A stretch of 64,000 nt of DNA from Scedosporium boydii (taxonomy: Eukaryota > Ascomycota > Sordariomycetes > Microascales > Microascaceae): positions 108,085 through 172,084 of the forward strand of contig NJFT01000073.1 in NCBI GenBank assembly GCA_002221725.1, in the 5' to 3' direction. Position numbers and translations under genes: made by a program. Of this stretch, positions 11,934 to 23,000 are shown in pieces (within the stretch, counting starts at the first letter, position 1; each line of letters begins with the position of its first letter). The notes under the pieces are model-generated. The model was given only the letters and a program-made list of their open reading frames with translations. It had not been told where the DNA came from and made no database searches.

Positions 11934-14900
11934 TCATCCCCAAAGCGGCGCAATCGTCTCACAAGCCCTCTCCACAACAGCCCTAACTCGATCCGCAAAC
12001 ACCCTACTCGAGGACTCGACCTCGAGATCCTCCAGCCACACCTTGGCCGACATCTTGTCGAGGCGGATAAACACGCCAGGGACGGGGATTCCAATCTTGT
12101 GGAGGCGCTCGAGCTCGGCGGCGCGGCGCTGGGCTAGGGATTCGGGCGATTCGTCGAGGGACATGGCGTCGGCGGCTTGTTGCTGTTGGTCGGCGGGGGC
12201 GGGAGTGTCTTTTGAAGAAGAGGGGGACGCGGTGAGGGGAGGGAGTTTGGGGTCGGCGATGGGGGAGACGTTGTCGGCGCCGAATTGAGCCTCGAGGAAG
12301 AGGAAGAGGCGGCTGAGGCGCTCTTCGGGGGTGACGTAGGCGTGGGGGTTGCGGGCGGGGAGAGTGTGATGATGATGGGGGGATTGTGATCCGGAGCCTT
12401 TAACATGTCAGTGTCAGTTCTTGGGTCTTCATGTCTTGGTAGAAAAGGGAAAAAATATCAAGAGGGAGCGGGGTTCTCTTACGCTTCACGGCGGCAGGGC
12501 TAGTCTCGACCATCATAAGAACTGCCATGACGGAGTCGGCGATACTGTCATTGTGTAAATTGCCTTCCCACTCCATTTCGACTTCGCGGTTACTCCTGTA
12601 CCGCACAATGACGCATCCCATGATGAGGTACGCAGCCACGAGGTGAGGAACCTCTTCGTCCGCCGCCTCAACCATCTCCTTGTCGCCGTTCTCTCCGCCA
12701 TGCTCATCATCACCATTCTCGTCTTGTCCATCGCCATCCGTAGCCTTTTGTTTGTGCATCTCGGGCAGTTCCTCGATGGCACCGTACGTTCCCTCGAGAG
12801 CCCATCGAATCAAGTCGATGCCAGCATAGCCTAGTACGAACTTTTGCTTGCACGTCACCGTGGTCGTGTTAAGACCGGCGTACTCGCGTAGGTCCTCCGG
12901 TGCCATGAGAGATAGCTTAAAGTCGTTCTGGACGAGAACACCAGTTACGAGGCGCGATTCTGGGTCGTCAGGGCCAATGACGTGGGTTGGGGGTTGGATG
13001 GATGCAAGTTTGCCAACCACCTTGGCCATCTTGTCTGACTTGAATGGGATAAGGAGTTCCTCGCAGTTTCGGGGCGAGTATACCTTGACTTTGTGGATCT
13101 TTTGCGCGTTGAGGGATAGGAGCTTTGACTTGAGACGCATCATGTTGTGCTGCTCTCCGTGGACAAGAATCTTCAAAGTGAAGTTCTTAGTGATTGACAG
13201 GCCAGGGCACCAAAGAGAAAAAAAGGAATTGGACTGATCAACTTACAACGACAGGAGCAGCAACCTCCTCTATGAACTCACGGTTCTCATTTCCATCAAC
13301 GTGAGCTGAGAATGAATATTCCTCGACACTGCATCGCCTCGGAATCATGACTTTGTCACCATCCGGACCTCTCCTTCCTGTGGCGGCACCTTTCGACATG
13401 ACAACAGGGATCTGGTCTGGCTCTTGCATGATTTGTTTCGCCATCGTCCCCTCGACGCTGTAACCAGTAATGATGACGCCGTTCTTCTCATTCGGAGCCC
13501 ACCTTTCCAGCAGCTCGCGGCTTACACCGTTCTGCAGCATACCGGGACTCGCAAGCATGACACAGCCGCCGAAATCTTCGAATCGATCGAGGTTTTTGAG
13601 CGACCGAATGTATTTAAAATCCCAGGGTCCGCCCTTGCCTGCAGTGTCACCCGACTCGGCGGCTTCAGCCATTCTCTCGCTGAAAAGACGCTTGATGTTT
13701 TCGTTCATGGATCCGATATACGTCTGGTAGACCTGCATACAACGACGGGCGAGGTTGCTGGCGTAGTAGATTGGTATCTTCTGGTAGTCGGGATGCTTTC
13801 CCCAGTATTCATCGAGGATGAGCAGTAACTCTTGGGCTCGACCAAGAGCGAAGACAGGCATCAGCACACGTCCACCGCGGTTGAGAATGTTTGTGATTGA
13901 CTTCATCAGCTGCTGCTCGCGCTCTTCCCTTGGCGTGTGGGATGAGATACCGTAGGTCGACTCGGTGATGAGAACGTCAATCTTGATTCCCCTGGGGACC
14001 TCTGCGGAAACCAAATGTCGATCCTGCTCTCGAGAATAGTCTCCGGTGAAGAAGATGTTGAGACCCGCAATCTCGATAAGGAACATCGCCGCTCCCAGGA
14101 CGTGGCCCGCCGGGAAAGGTGTGATCCTGATGGACGATACCGTGTGCGTAGTGTGATAATCTATGGCCTCGATCATAGGGAAAGTACTGAGATGATCCTG
14201 CTCCGAATATACAGGCTGAGAGGTCGGGTTTGACGAGGTGTTACCAACTCGTACGCTATCCTGGATCAGCCATTTGTAGATGGCTTTAGTGGCATGCGTC
14301 ATGAAGACACGGCCACGAAAGTTGGTTTTGGCCAGGACGTATGGAAGAGACGCCGCATGATCGACGTGGAAACTAGAGTTGCGTGTTAGCCCAGGACTGG
14401 CCGCATGCCGCGAGAACAAGAGCATATTCAAGCCATCACTCGAACGAAACAAAGAGCCGAACCGCAGGGCAAGAGGCAAAGGCAAAGGCAGCTGAGGGAT
14501 GAAAATAGTATATTGATATTCTCTCTGTCTACAATAGAACTGGGGAACAACAAGGCGGCGACAGTCCTGGAGCTCGATGCCACTGTGGCAGGGCTGAAGG
14601 GCGTATCCAACCTCTTCTGGTGTCACCCGCGTCATATCCATACATCTGGTATGTAGTAGTAGAAATTGGGGGGGAGTGGTCTTTCCCCATGACGTCGCTG
14701 ACCGAGTCCATGTACATACATCATCCTGCAGCCGCCTTGCCCTGCAACGCGAATATTACAATGTTATGGGGGTATAGAGGGGATCCGCTTACTGGCTGAT
14801 AAGAAGGACATCCACGGTACTAAGGTCGAAGTCATCAAAGAAGGGGAGGGCTGCGAGACCATCGTATGCGGGATGTTGTCCGGCATCAAGCTAGAAAGAA

Positions 14901-15146
14901 AGGGAGACTGTCAGCCCATTGCTCTAGATCCACATCGCCTTCGGACGTACAGTGGCACACGAGACACAATGAACAAGGTGGTGGTGTGCTTACCATTACT
15001 GTCTTGCCCTTGTACTGAATGATGTGACATGATCGTCCGACTTCGTTGCCTCCACCAAGGCAAAGAAACTTTAGCTGATCTGCTGGGTCAATTGGTTCTT
15101 CTGGCTCAGTCGCTGTCATGGCAGCCGCCTTTCTCTTGGACGCCAT
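11934..15146 (-). CDS. ysh1: mRNA 3'-end-processing endonuclease Ysh1 (CPSF-73)
   Basis: Five exons on the minus strand: 15146..14994, 14890..14793, 14372..13247, 13170..12483, 12397..11934, giving 842 aa. Ysh1 is the metallo-beta-lactamase/beta-CASP nuclease of the cleavage and polyadenylation factor; it cuts pre-mRNA before poly(A) addition in the nucleus. Visible: G-G-G-N-E-V-G-R-S near residue 31; the zinc motif H-F-H-V-D-H at 84-89, assembled across the third intron-exon junction; F-T-G-D-Y-S-R-E; beta-CASP elements around V-F-A-L-G-R-A-Q-E; and the late metal histidines in S-F-S-A-H-V-D and I-L-V-H-G-E. The C-terminal third is the Ysh1-specific domain, interrupted by a His-rich then Pro/Ser/Gln-rich insert near the last intron. 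The last intron (12482..12398) was placed by frame and is the least certain. Divergent from TAF4. Confidence 0.95.
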
Positions 15147-15861
15147 GATTCATTAATGGCTGTGGTGCAATCCTCGTGTCGCGGTTAGAGGAAAATCGGA
15201 TGAGAATCAAATTCGAATCCGGAAATTTCGATATTGGGTTGAATGCACAGGCAACCAAAAGAGCGCGGAACCCTAGGAAAGGGAAGTTAGAAGCTCTGGG
15301 GTTGTCGAGGTTTGAGAGGACCCGTCCTATCGTCGGCTTGATTGTTCAACGAGGCGAAGGCTGAGGCAACAAAAGAGCTTCTCGGAAATACCTCGGGTAT
15401 TTTCTGGAGCGAGCTCTTTCCAGTCAGCCTCCCCGTTCCTCTGTTGTCAGTGGTCATGTCACGTGATTATAAATTGTCGACGCAAGCAAGTGCCAGCCGA
15501 GCTACTCCTTGCTCCTCATTCTCATCAGACAGAGCGCGACTCGTCTAAGCTTTTTACATCAACGACAGCTACACCAGCAAATCTCACGTCTCCTCCAAGC
15601 AGGAACCATCTAATTCTGCCGGTATCGCTTCCCATACCCGTACCAATACGTTGATCGCGACCATCCCCAACGATCCATCTCAGCAAATCCGCCGAATGGG
15701 TCGCCTAGCCGCGCCCTTTACCAGGCTTCGCTGCCTGGTGTGCACGTCTTGAGGATCTTCAACACCACATCGAGATCCATCGCCACTTCCCGAGCTCGAC
15801 GTCGTGATTCATCTTCGAATAAAGGAGGACAGCCGTTCGGGGCTTCCGCATACTCGCAACC
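15147..15861. other. Divergent promoter region between Ysh1 and TAF4
   Basis: 715 bases between two ATGs pointing away from each other. It contains one TCACGTGA (15459-15466) and a pyrimidine/CA-rich leader before TAF4. No gene seen. Shared regulation of two mRNA-biogenesis genes is possible but inferred. Confidence 0.5.
15459..15466. promoter_or_regulatory. TCACGTGA palindrome (E-box/CACGTG) in a divergent promoter
   Basis: Same 8-mer as the pair before the V-ATPase gene, here 313 bases from the Ysh1 ATG and about 395 from the TAF4 ATG. A bHLH-factor site by motif only. Confidence 0.4.
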
Positions 15862-17940
15862 ATGGCGCAACCACAGTCACAACCGCCCATCCCAAAACCC
15901 GTGTCGGCGCCCGCCTTCTCTCCGCCATCTGGGCCTCAGCAATCGCCATCCCCCGCCCAATCCCAATCTGCGTTTACGTTGCCCCCAAACAAACGTCCCA
16001 GACTATCTCCAGCGCCCGCGTCGCAACCACAGTCGCCATATAACTCTCCCTATGCTCAAAGCCCTGGTGCAACGGGAGCTTCCACACCGGGCCACACTCC
16101 GTCAAGCGCCGCCGCGTCCCCTCAGTTTACAGGCATACCGCTTCCTACCACTACGCCGACCGCATCTTCTGCTGCGCATGCCACGACACCCACCACTCTC
16201 CCGATGCCAACCCATCAGATACCCATGCCGACAGCGACTCCTGTTTCGACTAACGGCCACACACCTGGCCTTAGCCTTCCCGACTCCCGACCACATGTCC
16301 CGACAATAGCTACCCCACAACTGCCTGCGGCCCCGAGTCCTGGGCCACCATCCCAGTATACATCGGCCACCATGGCACCGATTGCGCCGGCGCCCAGCCC
16401 GGGCGCCCCTTCTCCGGCCGCCATCTCCCAGAGCATGCCGCCACCAGCTCGTCCCCTCGATCGACCGACCAAGGAATTTGATTACGAGCCGACCGATATG
16501 TTAGCGGGTACAGGAATTGACCTGCGCGCCGAAGAGAATTATGCAACGGAAATGCTACTCAACAGTTATGAGGCGTCGTATGGCTTTCCCCAGCATCCTC
16601 CGGGTACTAGAGAGACCCTATATGGAGCGGGTCAGTTGAATCAGCCCCCGGAGCGCACCGACGCGCAGTCGCAGGAAGAGCTCGTATCTCAGGCCGCTAA
16701 GAAAGCGTGGGACGACGCAGCGAGAAAGCTAGCGCAGATACGTGTCCAGGAGCTACTCGAGCCCTATGTCCTCGTCCCCGCCGTCCACAGGAAGCTGGAG
16801 AAGTTCGCCAAAGAACAGGGTCTGCAGCTTCACGTAGACTTGAAAACTGGCCAACAGCATGGAAAGATGCGCGCTCCTGAGAATTTCCCACAACCCCGCG
16901 TCAACGTCACTGTGAAGACTCTCCCGGACGCGACTATAGTGACTACCGCTGGCTCGTTCATTCCACATGATGCCTACCTAGTCGACCAGCTCGGACTATT
17001 GTCCATTGCTTGCAAGCAGAGAATGCGCACCCTGCTAGAGGATGCGTATCGAGTGTCTGCCAACAGGCAAGCCTCATCCCACGGGCATATCCCCGAAGAG
17101 TGGGCGGATGTCGCTGCCCCGCTCAAGGGAATGGCGGCCGTTGAAGAGGCAGCTCTGGTAGCGGACGATGAGGCGGCGAGTGCGGAGCCAAATCCTCTCA
17201 AGAGTATGTTCTATACTACCCCTACCCCACTGCCCCCAAACGCTCCCCATCCGATGCTTTATACTTATCATCCTGAAACCCTAGGGACGCAAGCCGCCGC
17301 CGAACTCGAACCTGCGAATGGTACTCCTGCAAAGCTGCAACGGATCGATAAGAACGAAACCATCACCACTGTTCGAGACGCCGTGAGAACCGAACGAGAT
17401 TGGGAGGAAGTGCGTCTAAGGAAGCGAAACGCGCGCAAGGAAGGAACAACAGAATCCGGCGCCCCATCGCGCGCCGGCTCGGTCGGGCCCGGCACGCCTG
17501 GCTCCACTGCCGGAGATGGCGGCACGAAGAAGGAAATGACCAAGAAAGAGCAGCGGAAGAGCGCGAAAGCGGCAGAGGCTAGTAATCACGCCTCTCAGAA
17601 CTTGACCAGCAGCATGTTTGTCGGCAAGATGGGTAGCGTCTTCGGAAAGAAGAAGTATGGATGGATGACGGGTGGCGGTGCTCGAAGTGGCGCCTCTACG
17701 CCAGCACGGGCTGGTACTCCCGGTCCGGGAGGCGGTGCGGGTGCGGCACCGGCCGCACAGCCCGAGGCTATGCCCCTAACGACAGATAGTCGCAATAGGC
17801 TTGGAAACTGGCGGGAAGATAAGGATAAGGGTAAGGGCGTTCAGCTCAGAGATTGGATCGCGGCCTTGGAGGCGGACGGCGTTGAACATGCGACGTTACA
17901 AAGTGCTTACGATAAGCTCGATACCTCGGGGCCAAAGTAA
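15862..17940 (+). CDS. taf4: Transcription initiation factor TFIID subunit 4 (TAF4)
   Basis: Single exon, 692 aa. TAF4 is a histone-fold scaffold of TFIID, pairing with TAF12 at RNA polymerase II promoters. Residues 1-200 are Pro/Ser/Thr/Gln/Ala low complexity, as usual in fungal TAF4. The conserved region runs from about 204 (F-D-Y-E-P-T-D-M-L) to about 410, with Y-E-A-S-Y-G-F near 235 and the strongly conserved helix G-L-L-S-I-A-C-K-Q-R-M-R near 375. A charged, basic segment follows (about 510-575), then M-G-S-V-F-G-K-K-K-Y-G-W-M near 592 and a Gly/Ala-rich linker, ending in a short helical tail. The start is preceded by CAACC-ATGG, a good fungal context. A run of alternative ATG-less reading upstream was taken as leader. 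Divergent from Ysh1. Confidence 0.9.
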   Translation: MAQPQSQPPIPKPVSAPAFSPPSGPQQSPSPAQSQSAFTLPPNKRPRLSPAPASQPQSPYNSPYAQSPGATGASTPGHTPSSAAASPQFTGIPLPTTTPTASSAAHATTPTTLPMPTHQIPMPTATPVSTNGHTPGLSLPDSRPHVPTIATPQLPAAPSPGPPSQYTSATMAPIAPAPSPGAPSPAAISQSMPPPARPLDRPTKEFDYEPTDMLAGTGIDLRAEENYATEMLLNSYEASYGFPQHPPGTRETLYGAGQLNQPPERTDAQSQEELVSQAAKKAWDDAARKLAQIRVQELLEPYVLVPAVHRKLEKFAKEQGLQLHVDLKTGQQHGKMRAPENFPQPRVNVTVKTLPDATIVTTAGSFIPHDAYLVDQLGLLSIACKQRMRTLLEDAYRVSANRQASSHGHIPEEWADVAAPLKGMAAVEEAALVADDEAASAEPNPLKSMFYTTPTPLPPNAPHPMLYTYHPETLGTQAAAELEPANGTPAKLQRIDKNETITTVRDAVRTERDWEEVRLRKRNARKEGTTESGAPSRAGSVGPGTPGSTAGDGGTKKEMTKKEQRKSAKAAEASNHASQNLTSSMFVGKMGSVFGKKKYGWMTGGGARSGASTPARAGTPGPGGGAGAAPAAQPEAMPLTTDSRNRLGNWREDKDKGKGVQLRDWIAALEADGVEHATLQSAYDKLDTSGPK

Positions 17941-18778
17941 GCTAAACGAGAGAAGTACTCTCGAGGGTATTATCTGCTTTTTTTCTTTCTTTCTTTCTCC
18001 TTCTTCTCTCGTGTCACGGTTATTGGACACGAATAGAGTATTACTTCATGACAAACCGGAACCAGGAAAGCAAAAAAGATCATTCGAGGCAGACCCAAAT
18101 CCCCAACCCTTTTTTTTTCATACTCATACCAGACAGGAAGTTGATACAGAGACCGAAGCAAACTCATGCTCGGAAATTCTCTTTGTGTTGGCCCCAGACC
18201 TCCTCCTTCTCGATTTCCCCTTGTACATTTTACACGTTTCGTGCTTCTCGACACCCCTTTTTTTTGCCCCCGTTGTTTCGAAAGGACCCTTCTATTGATC
18301 ATGTCCTTTCAGAGTTTGGTCTCCTTTCCTCACCCTTCTTCTTTTGTTGTCTTTTTGGTTTCTTACTCCTTTTTTTCTTCCTTTTTTGTCCCAAGTACGT
18401 CTGGCCTTGTATGTTAAACAAAAAAACCTCGGGGATATTCTTTATTAATTCGCGGGAGCGTCGGAAGGGGGGAGTTCAAGAATAAAGGGAAAGGCTTTGT
18501 TGCCATTTTTTTAAGAACCTTACGTTTTAATATTTTTTTTCATGATTCTTCATGAAAGAGAAAGAAAAAAAAAAATAAGAATGGTGCCATGGTATGTTTC
18601 TTTTTGAGTGTTTTCTTCCATGCAAGTGTCTAGTCTAAGGCGAGAGGTGAAGTTTGACTTGTATTACAAATAATCCGGCATCTTCGTAATCGACCGCGGA
18701 TGGAACCAGTCCAGTTTCGCCCATTCGCGCCATTTCTTCTTAGTCGCAGCTCATGCTGGAGAATGAGCGACCAGGCTA
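17941..18778. other. Pyrimidine-rich spacer between TAF4 and the amidase gene
   Basis: About 840 bases, dominated by T/C runs (for example 17979-18008 with repeated TTTC, and 18233-18390), typical of a fungal 3' UTR followed by a promoter. A TGA in frame just before 18779 closes the upstream frame. No gene seen. Confidence 0.5.
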
Positions 18779-20029
18779 ATGAATCCCATCTTGACTCGTA
18801 GAATCAGCAGCGTCAGGTTTCTCGGACTCACCTCCCGTTTCCAGGCACCAGTGGCCCGGCGCTCTTACAAGATGACGATTGCGGTAAATTGTGGTGCTTT
18901 TGATTGCCAATGGTGATGGTGCCGCTAACACACCAAACAGGCAGTCGGACAGCTCACGTCAACGGCAGACGTGTTGCTGAACTTGGAGAAGTGCAAGAAA
19001 CTAGTTCGCGAGGCAGCCAAAGGGGGTGCAAAGGTAAGGGAATGTTGTTGAACCGAAGACAAGGTGGATCTGCAAGAGAACTCATTCGGGTGAGGGGCAT
19101 TGTAGGTGATATTCCTACCCGAAGCTGCAGACTACATTGCTTCATCACCGCAAGAATCGCTCTCCCTAGCGAAACCGCAAGAAGAGTCGCCATTTATCAA
19201 TGGTCTCCAATCAGCCGCCAAGGAGCATGTAATCGAAATCAATGTCGGCATCCACGTGCCTGTAACGGAGCAATCCGGTTCCGCGGGCTCCGTGTCGACC
19301 AAGCTCTACAACCGCTCACTGTGGATCCGCTCCGACGGAAGGATCGACGACGAAGCTGGTTACGATAAGCTCCATCTCTTCGACTACGGAGCCCTACGGG
19401 AGAGCGCGACGGTCAAGCCGGGGACTCGGCTGACGCCGCCGTTCGAGACCCCTGTTGGACGTGTCGGCAGCCTCATTTGCTTCGATCTTCGGTTCCCCGA
19501 GCCGGCACTGGCACTTGCGCATCGTGCCTCTGACGCGTCGGCGCAGATTCTCACGTACCCATCGGCCTTTACTGTACCGACGGGAGGGGCGCACTGGGAG
19601 GTTTTGCTCCGGGCGAGGGCGATCGAGACGCAGAGCTGGGTCATTGCTGCGGCGCAGGTGGGTCGTCACAACGAGAAGAGGGTGAGCTACGGGCACAGTC
19701 TAGTGGTGGATCCTTGGGGGAGGGTGGTGCTACACCTGGGCGGTGTGGATTCAGACGGAAACCCCGATGACGGCTCGGATGGCACGGCGGTTGGCTTCGT
19801 GGATATCGATCTTGGCTTGGTTCAGAAGGTCCGGGCAGAGATGCCTCTAGTAAGAAGAACGTGAGTCATCTCCCCCTCGCAATGCCAAACACTGAGTTGA
19901 GTGTCGGCTGCGCTACCGTTTTGGCTCATCTGCGCATCGGAGAATACCATAAGACCGACATCCTTTATTCCCCGATTCGCAATATGGGGCTAACATGAGT
20001 CGATCAGAGACATATATCCCGAGATATGA
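18779..20029 (+). CDS. nit3: Nitrilase-superfamily amidase (Nit1/Nit2/Nit3 type) with mitochondrial presequence
   Basis: Exons 18779..18883, 18941..19033, 19106..19860, 20008..20029 give 324 aa. The body is a carbon-nitrogen hydrolase with the full Glu-Lys-Cys triad: Glu in F-L-P-E-A (residue 72), Lys in Y-D-K-L-H (154) and Cys in I-C-F-D-L-R-F-P-E (191). Relatives are omega-amidases or deaminated-glutathione amidases that clear by-products of transamination; substrate choice cannot be read here. The last exon supplies only D-I-Y-P-E-I. The first 31 residues are rich in Arg, Ser and hydrophobics with no acidic residue, ending R-R-S-Y-K before a second in-frame Met at 18872 (residue 32). That second Met starts the M-T-I-A-x-V-G-Q sequence at which cytosolic relatives begin. 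This suggests mitochondrial and cytosolic forms from one gene. An in-frame TGA lies just upstream of 18779. Confidence 0.9.
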
Positions 20030-23000
20030 ACCCGCCGTCCCGTCAACAGCGGGGCACTCTCACCGCCAAGTGCCGCGGATTCCTCGATCTCAAACTACCA
20101 GATCCTGATACGTGCCGGCAGATGAACCGCTAGGCTGCATTAGTGTGCATGGAGACTCGTCCAGATCGGAGATCAGTTAGCAAGCGAAGGGCTGGGCCCA
20201 AATGAGGAGCACTGACTGCCTTTGGTTCGTTACTCCTCGAACGCCTTCAAGCCCTTTTGGGGCATCACTGGGGCGGGTCAAGGCTCGTGCAGATGAAGAG
20301 ACACAAAGCCCCACAGGTTCATAAAGCAAGGTTTTGCGTGTAAGCCAGCCAAGGTCGTACATTCAGTGCCTCGGTCGTTAGAGGCGGCACGATTCGAGAC
20401 ATGACAATTTCACGGCTCCCGGGTGGGTAGGGTATTCCGGCGGGAGGCGATGGTTTCGAACCACTGACACCACTTCGTAGAGGTTTCCATACCTTTTGAA
20501 TAGAAAAAGTAAAGCAAGAGCAAAGCAAACATGGTCAGTAAAATGCTTCAATACACACACCTCCCCATGCTTGTACTCCGTGCGCAGAAAAGCATCGGAG
20601 GTACTTGAAGATGCCCTGGTGCAAAGTAGAGGTGTACGTTCGGTGCCTGATGACTTGGTGGAAATGATCACCATCAAGCAAGCAAGTAGTGGCTCTATTC
20701 TCCAATATACGAAGGCTGAAGAACAATATAAAGTGAGGTGGATCGGGGGCGAAAAATATCCGATGTGACGAGGCAGTGGAACGAGGGCTGATGAGATTCT
20801 AATTCCTCGGACCCTATCGAGAATGGGGAGAAACAGACCATCGGAGGAAAAAAAAGAAAAACATTGGGGGCAATGCAATGTGAGGAGGTCAGGGTCCACG
20901 CGGGAAACAGTGAATGGGGGCTTCCAATTTAAGCTGAGGTGATCTCACACTGTCATCACCGATCATCAGCTGGTCACCGAGCTGGGAAAGAGCGTGGGGG
21001 CTGAAGACCGGGGAGAAGGGGGGGAACGGAAAGAACGTGGGTGGCTGTGTGGTCAAACCGGCACATTCTTCCGATTTACCCTCGTCGGTATCGCCTTCCG
21101 CGGCGGTCTTTGCCCACGGGTTCGGGCCTGCCTGATGACAAGGACGAGGGGCGCGTTGCGCTTTTGGAGCCGATATTATGCCATCAACATCATGAGAAAA
21201 TGCAATACGAAGGATAGGAAGATGCAGAGGAGACGGCAAGGGGGTTAATATCCCCTCATACCCTGACTCGGATTCGCCGAATCAACGGTGGTGGGCAGCG
21301 GGCCGGATCGAAGCTGCAAAATGACATAACGCTACCGCAGCAGATGCAATCCTTTGTAATTTAGTTTTTTTGATGTGTTACAATGCTCAGTGGTCAGCAT
21401 CAGATTCTTCCGTATTTGAGTTCTTAAGCGATCGCTTGATTCATTGACGTTTACATTAGCGAGCGTTCGGTGTGCTGAGATTGATCTCACCTAAGACGCC
21501 GCCACCACTCTGGGGCGTGCTGTACGGAGTAGGCGGAAAAAAGTACCACGACGTCAGGCAGTAAATTCTCTGCGATGTGTTAATGCGCTCATTTGTCTCG
21601 ATCGAGATGGGGGCATGTCTGAATGTCTGACCCACACTGATCTACGACTACCACGGGCAGAAGCGCCTCTGCCTCCGTCTGCATCCCAGGTTGATATCTT
21701 GACACAAGCACCTTGCTGTTGGAAGTCAGTTTGAGATGCCAGGAGTGCCCAGTGCAGTGGGAGACACGGTACAACGACAATCGACTGAGCGACAGAGTGA
21801 CAGCCGCAAAACACCAAACAGTGGCATCGATCATACCATCTTGCAATGGTGTACCTAACCGACTTAACAAATGTATTCTACTTTTTCTTGCGAAGCAGGT
21901 CTCGCGATCTGAACCCAAGCACTTTAAGACCGGAAAGCCATCCCGGAAAACTGGGGTCAACGTGACAGGTAATAGAGGTACAAATGTAGGGCGGCTCATA
22001 GCTCATAGACCTGATTAGACATTGAAGGAGTGACAACATTGAACTCTTGAAACACAGAACGAAATTATCAATATGCTCAAAGTAGTAGGTAGTTGACAGG
22101 AGCGATTAATGAGCAATACGGTGTTGCCTGACCATTTTGCTTTAGGGGCACCATTGACCAAACAGCAAACGTTGAGGAGAAAACAAAAGACCAACCCAAG
22201 ATCCACCCTTGGAGCACGAGGCGCTGGTTAAAGCTGGAGCCTAATTTAATCCCCGATCTCATAATATCTCGTACGACCTTCTTCCTGCCGCGCAAACGAT
22301 CAACGAGATTCGAATCCACATGACACCATTGACTATTGAGTATAATTACGGTTACCACTACAGGAGTTTGGTCAACCCGTCAGTCGTTGATCGTTGACAA
22401 TATCCCTGCAGAGAACCAGCAACAAAGCGGAGGAACTATTCCCTGGTCGTAGATTTCCCACGTTCTTTTGCAAGAATTAAAGATAATACTTGTACAAGGC
22501 AAATTACCATTTCGGTCCCCTGCAGAATAGAACGTTCTGGGAGTCCTTTCTCGGTGGGGGGAAGCAGTAAGGAACATTGGCAATGTGATCGATCAATTGA
22601 TGTACCCTCCCGGCCACTCCCCCTGACCCTTGCTCTAGGGTAGTGGATAGGGAAAGTGTAGTGGATAGTGTATGTAGTGTACACCCTGTACTTTCGTCCC
22701 AGCCACCAGATACGAAGTAGTGCCATGTACTTTCTCAAGTTCAGACGGTACCTCTTCTCTGGTTCATCCACAAACCAGGTCCCCCGGTCCACCGCGGGAG
22801 AGTCCCGGGAAATAGCACCGCGTCTTTTTGGTCCCAACGAACCGGTTCTCGGGAAGCTCGTTAAAGTGCAGCGACGCCCTGCATTAGCCCACATCTTCTT
22901 CGCGCCAGCTGACGCCCTCCCTGCCACAAGTTCCACACGTACGAAGGTACCCCCTATTTTTCTGTTTGCGTCTCTCCTTGCGCCTCCCCTTGTATCTATC

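Noticed and set aside
20448..20475. tRNA-like T-arm (GGTTTCGAACCACTGAC)
   Set aside because: The T-loop-like core is there, but no A box, acceptor stem or anticodon arm fits at the right distance on either strand.
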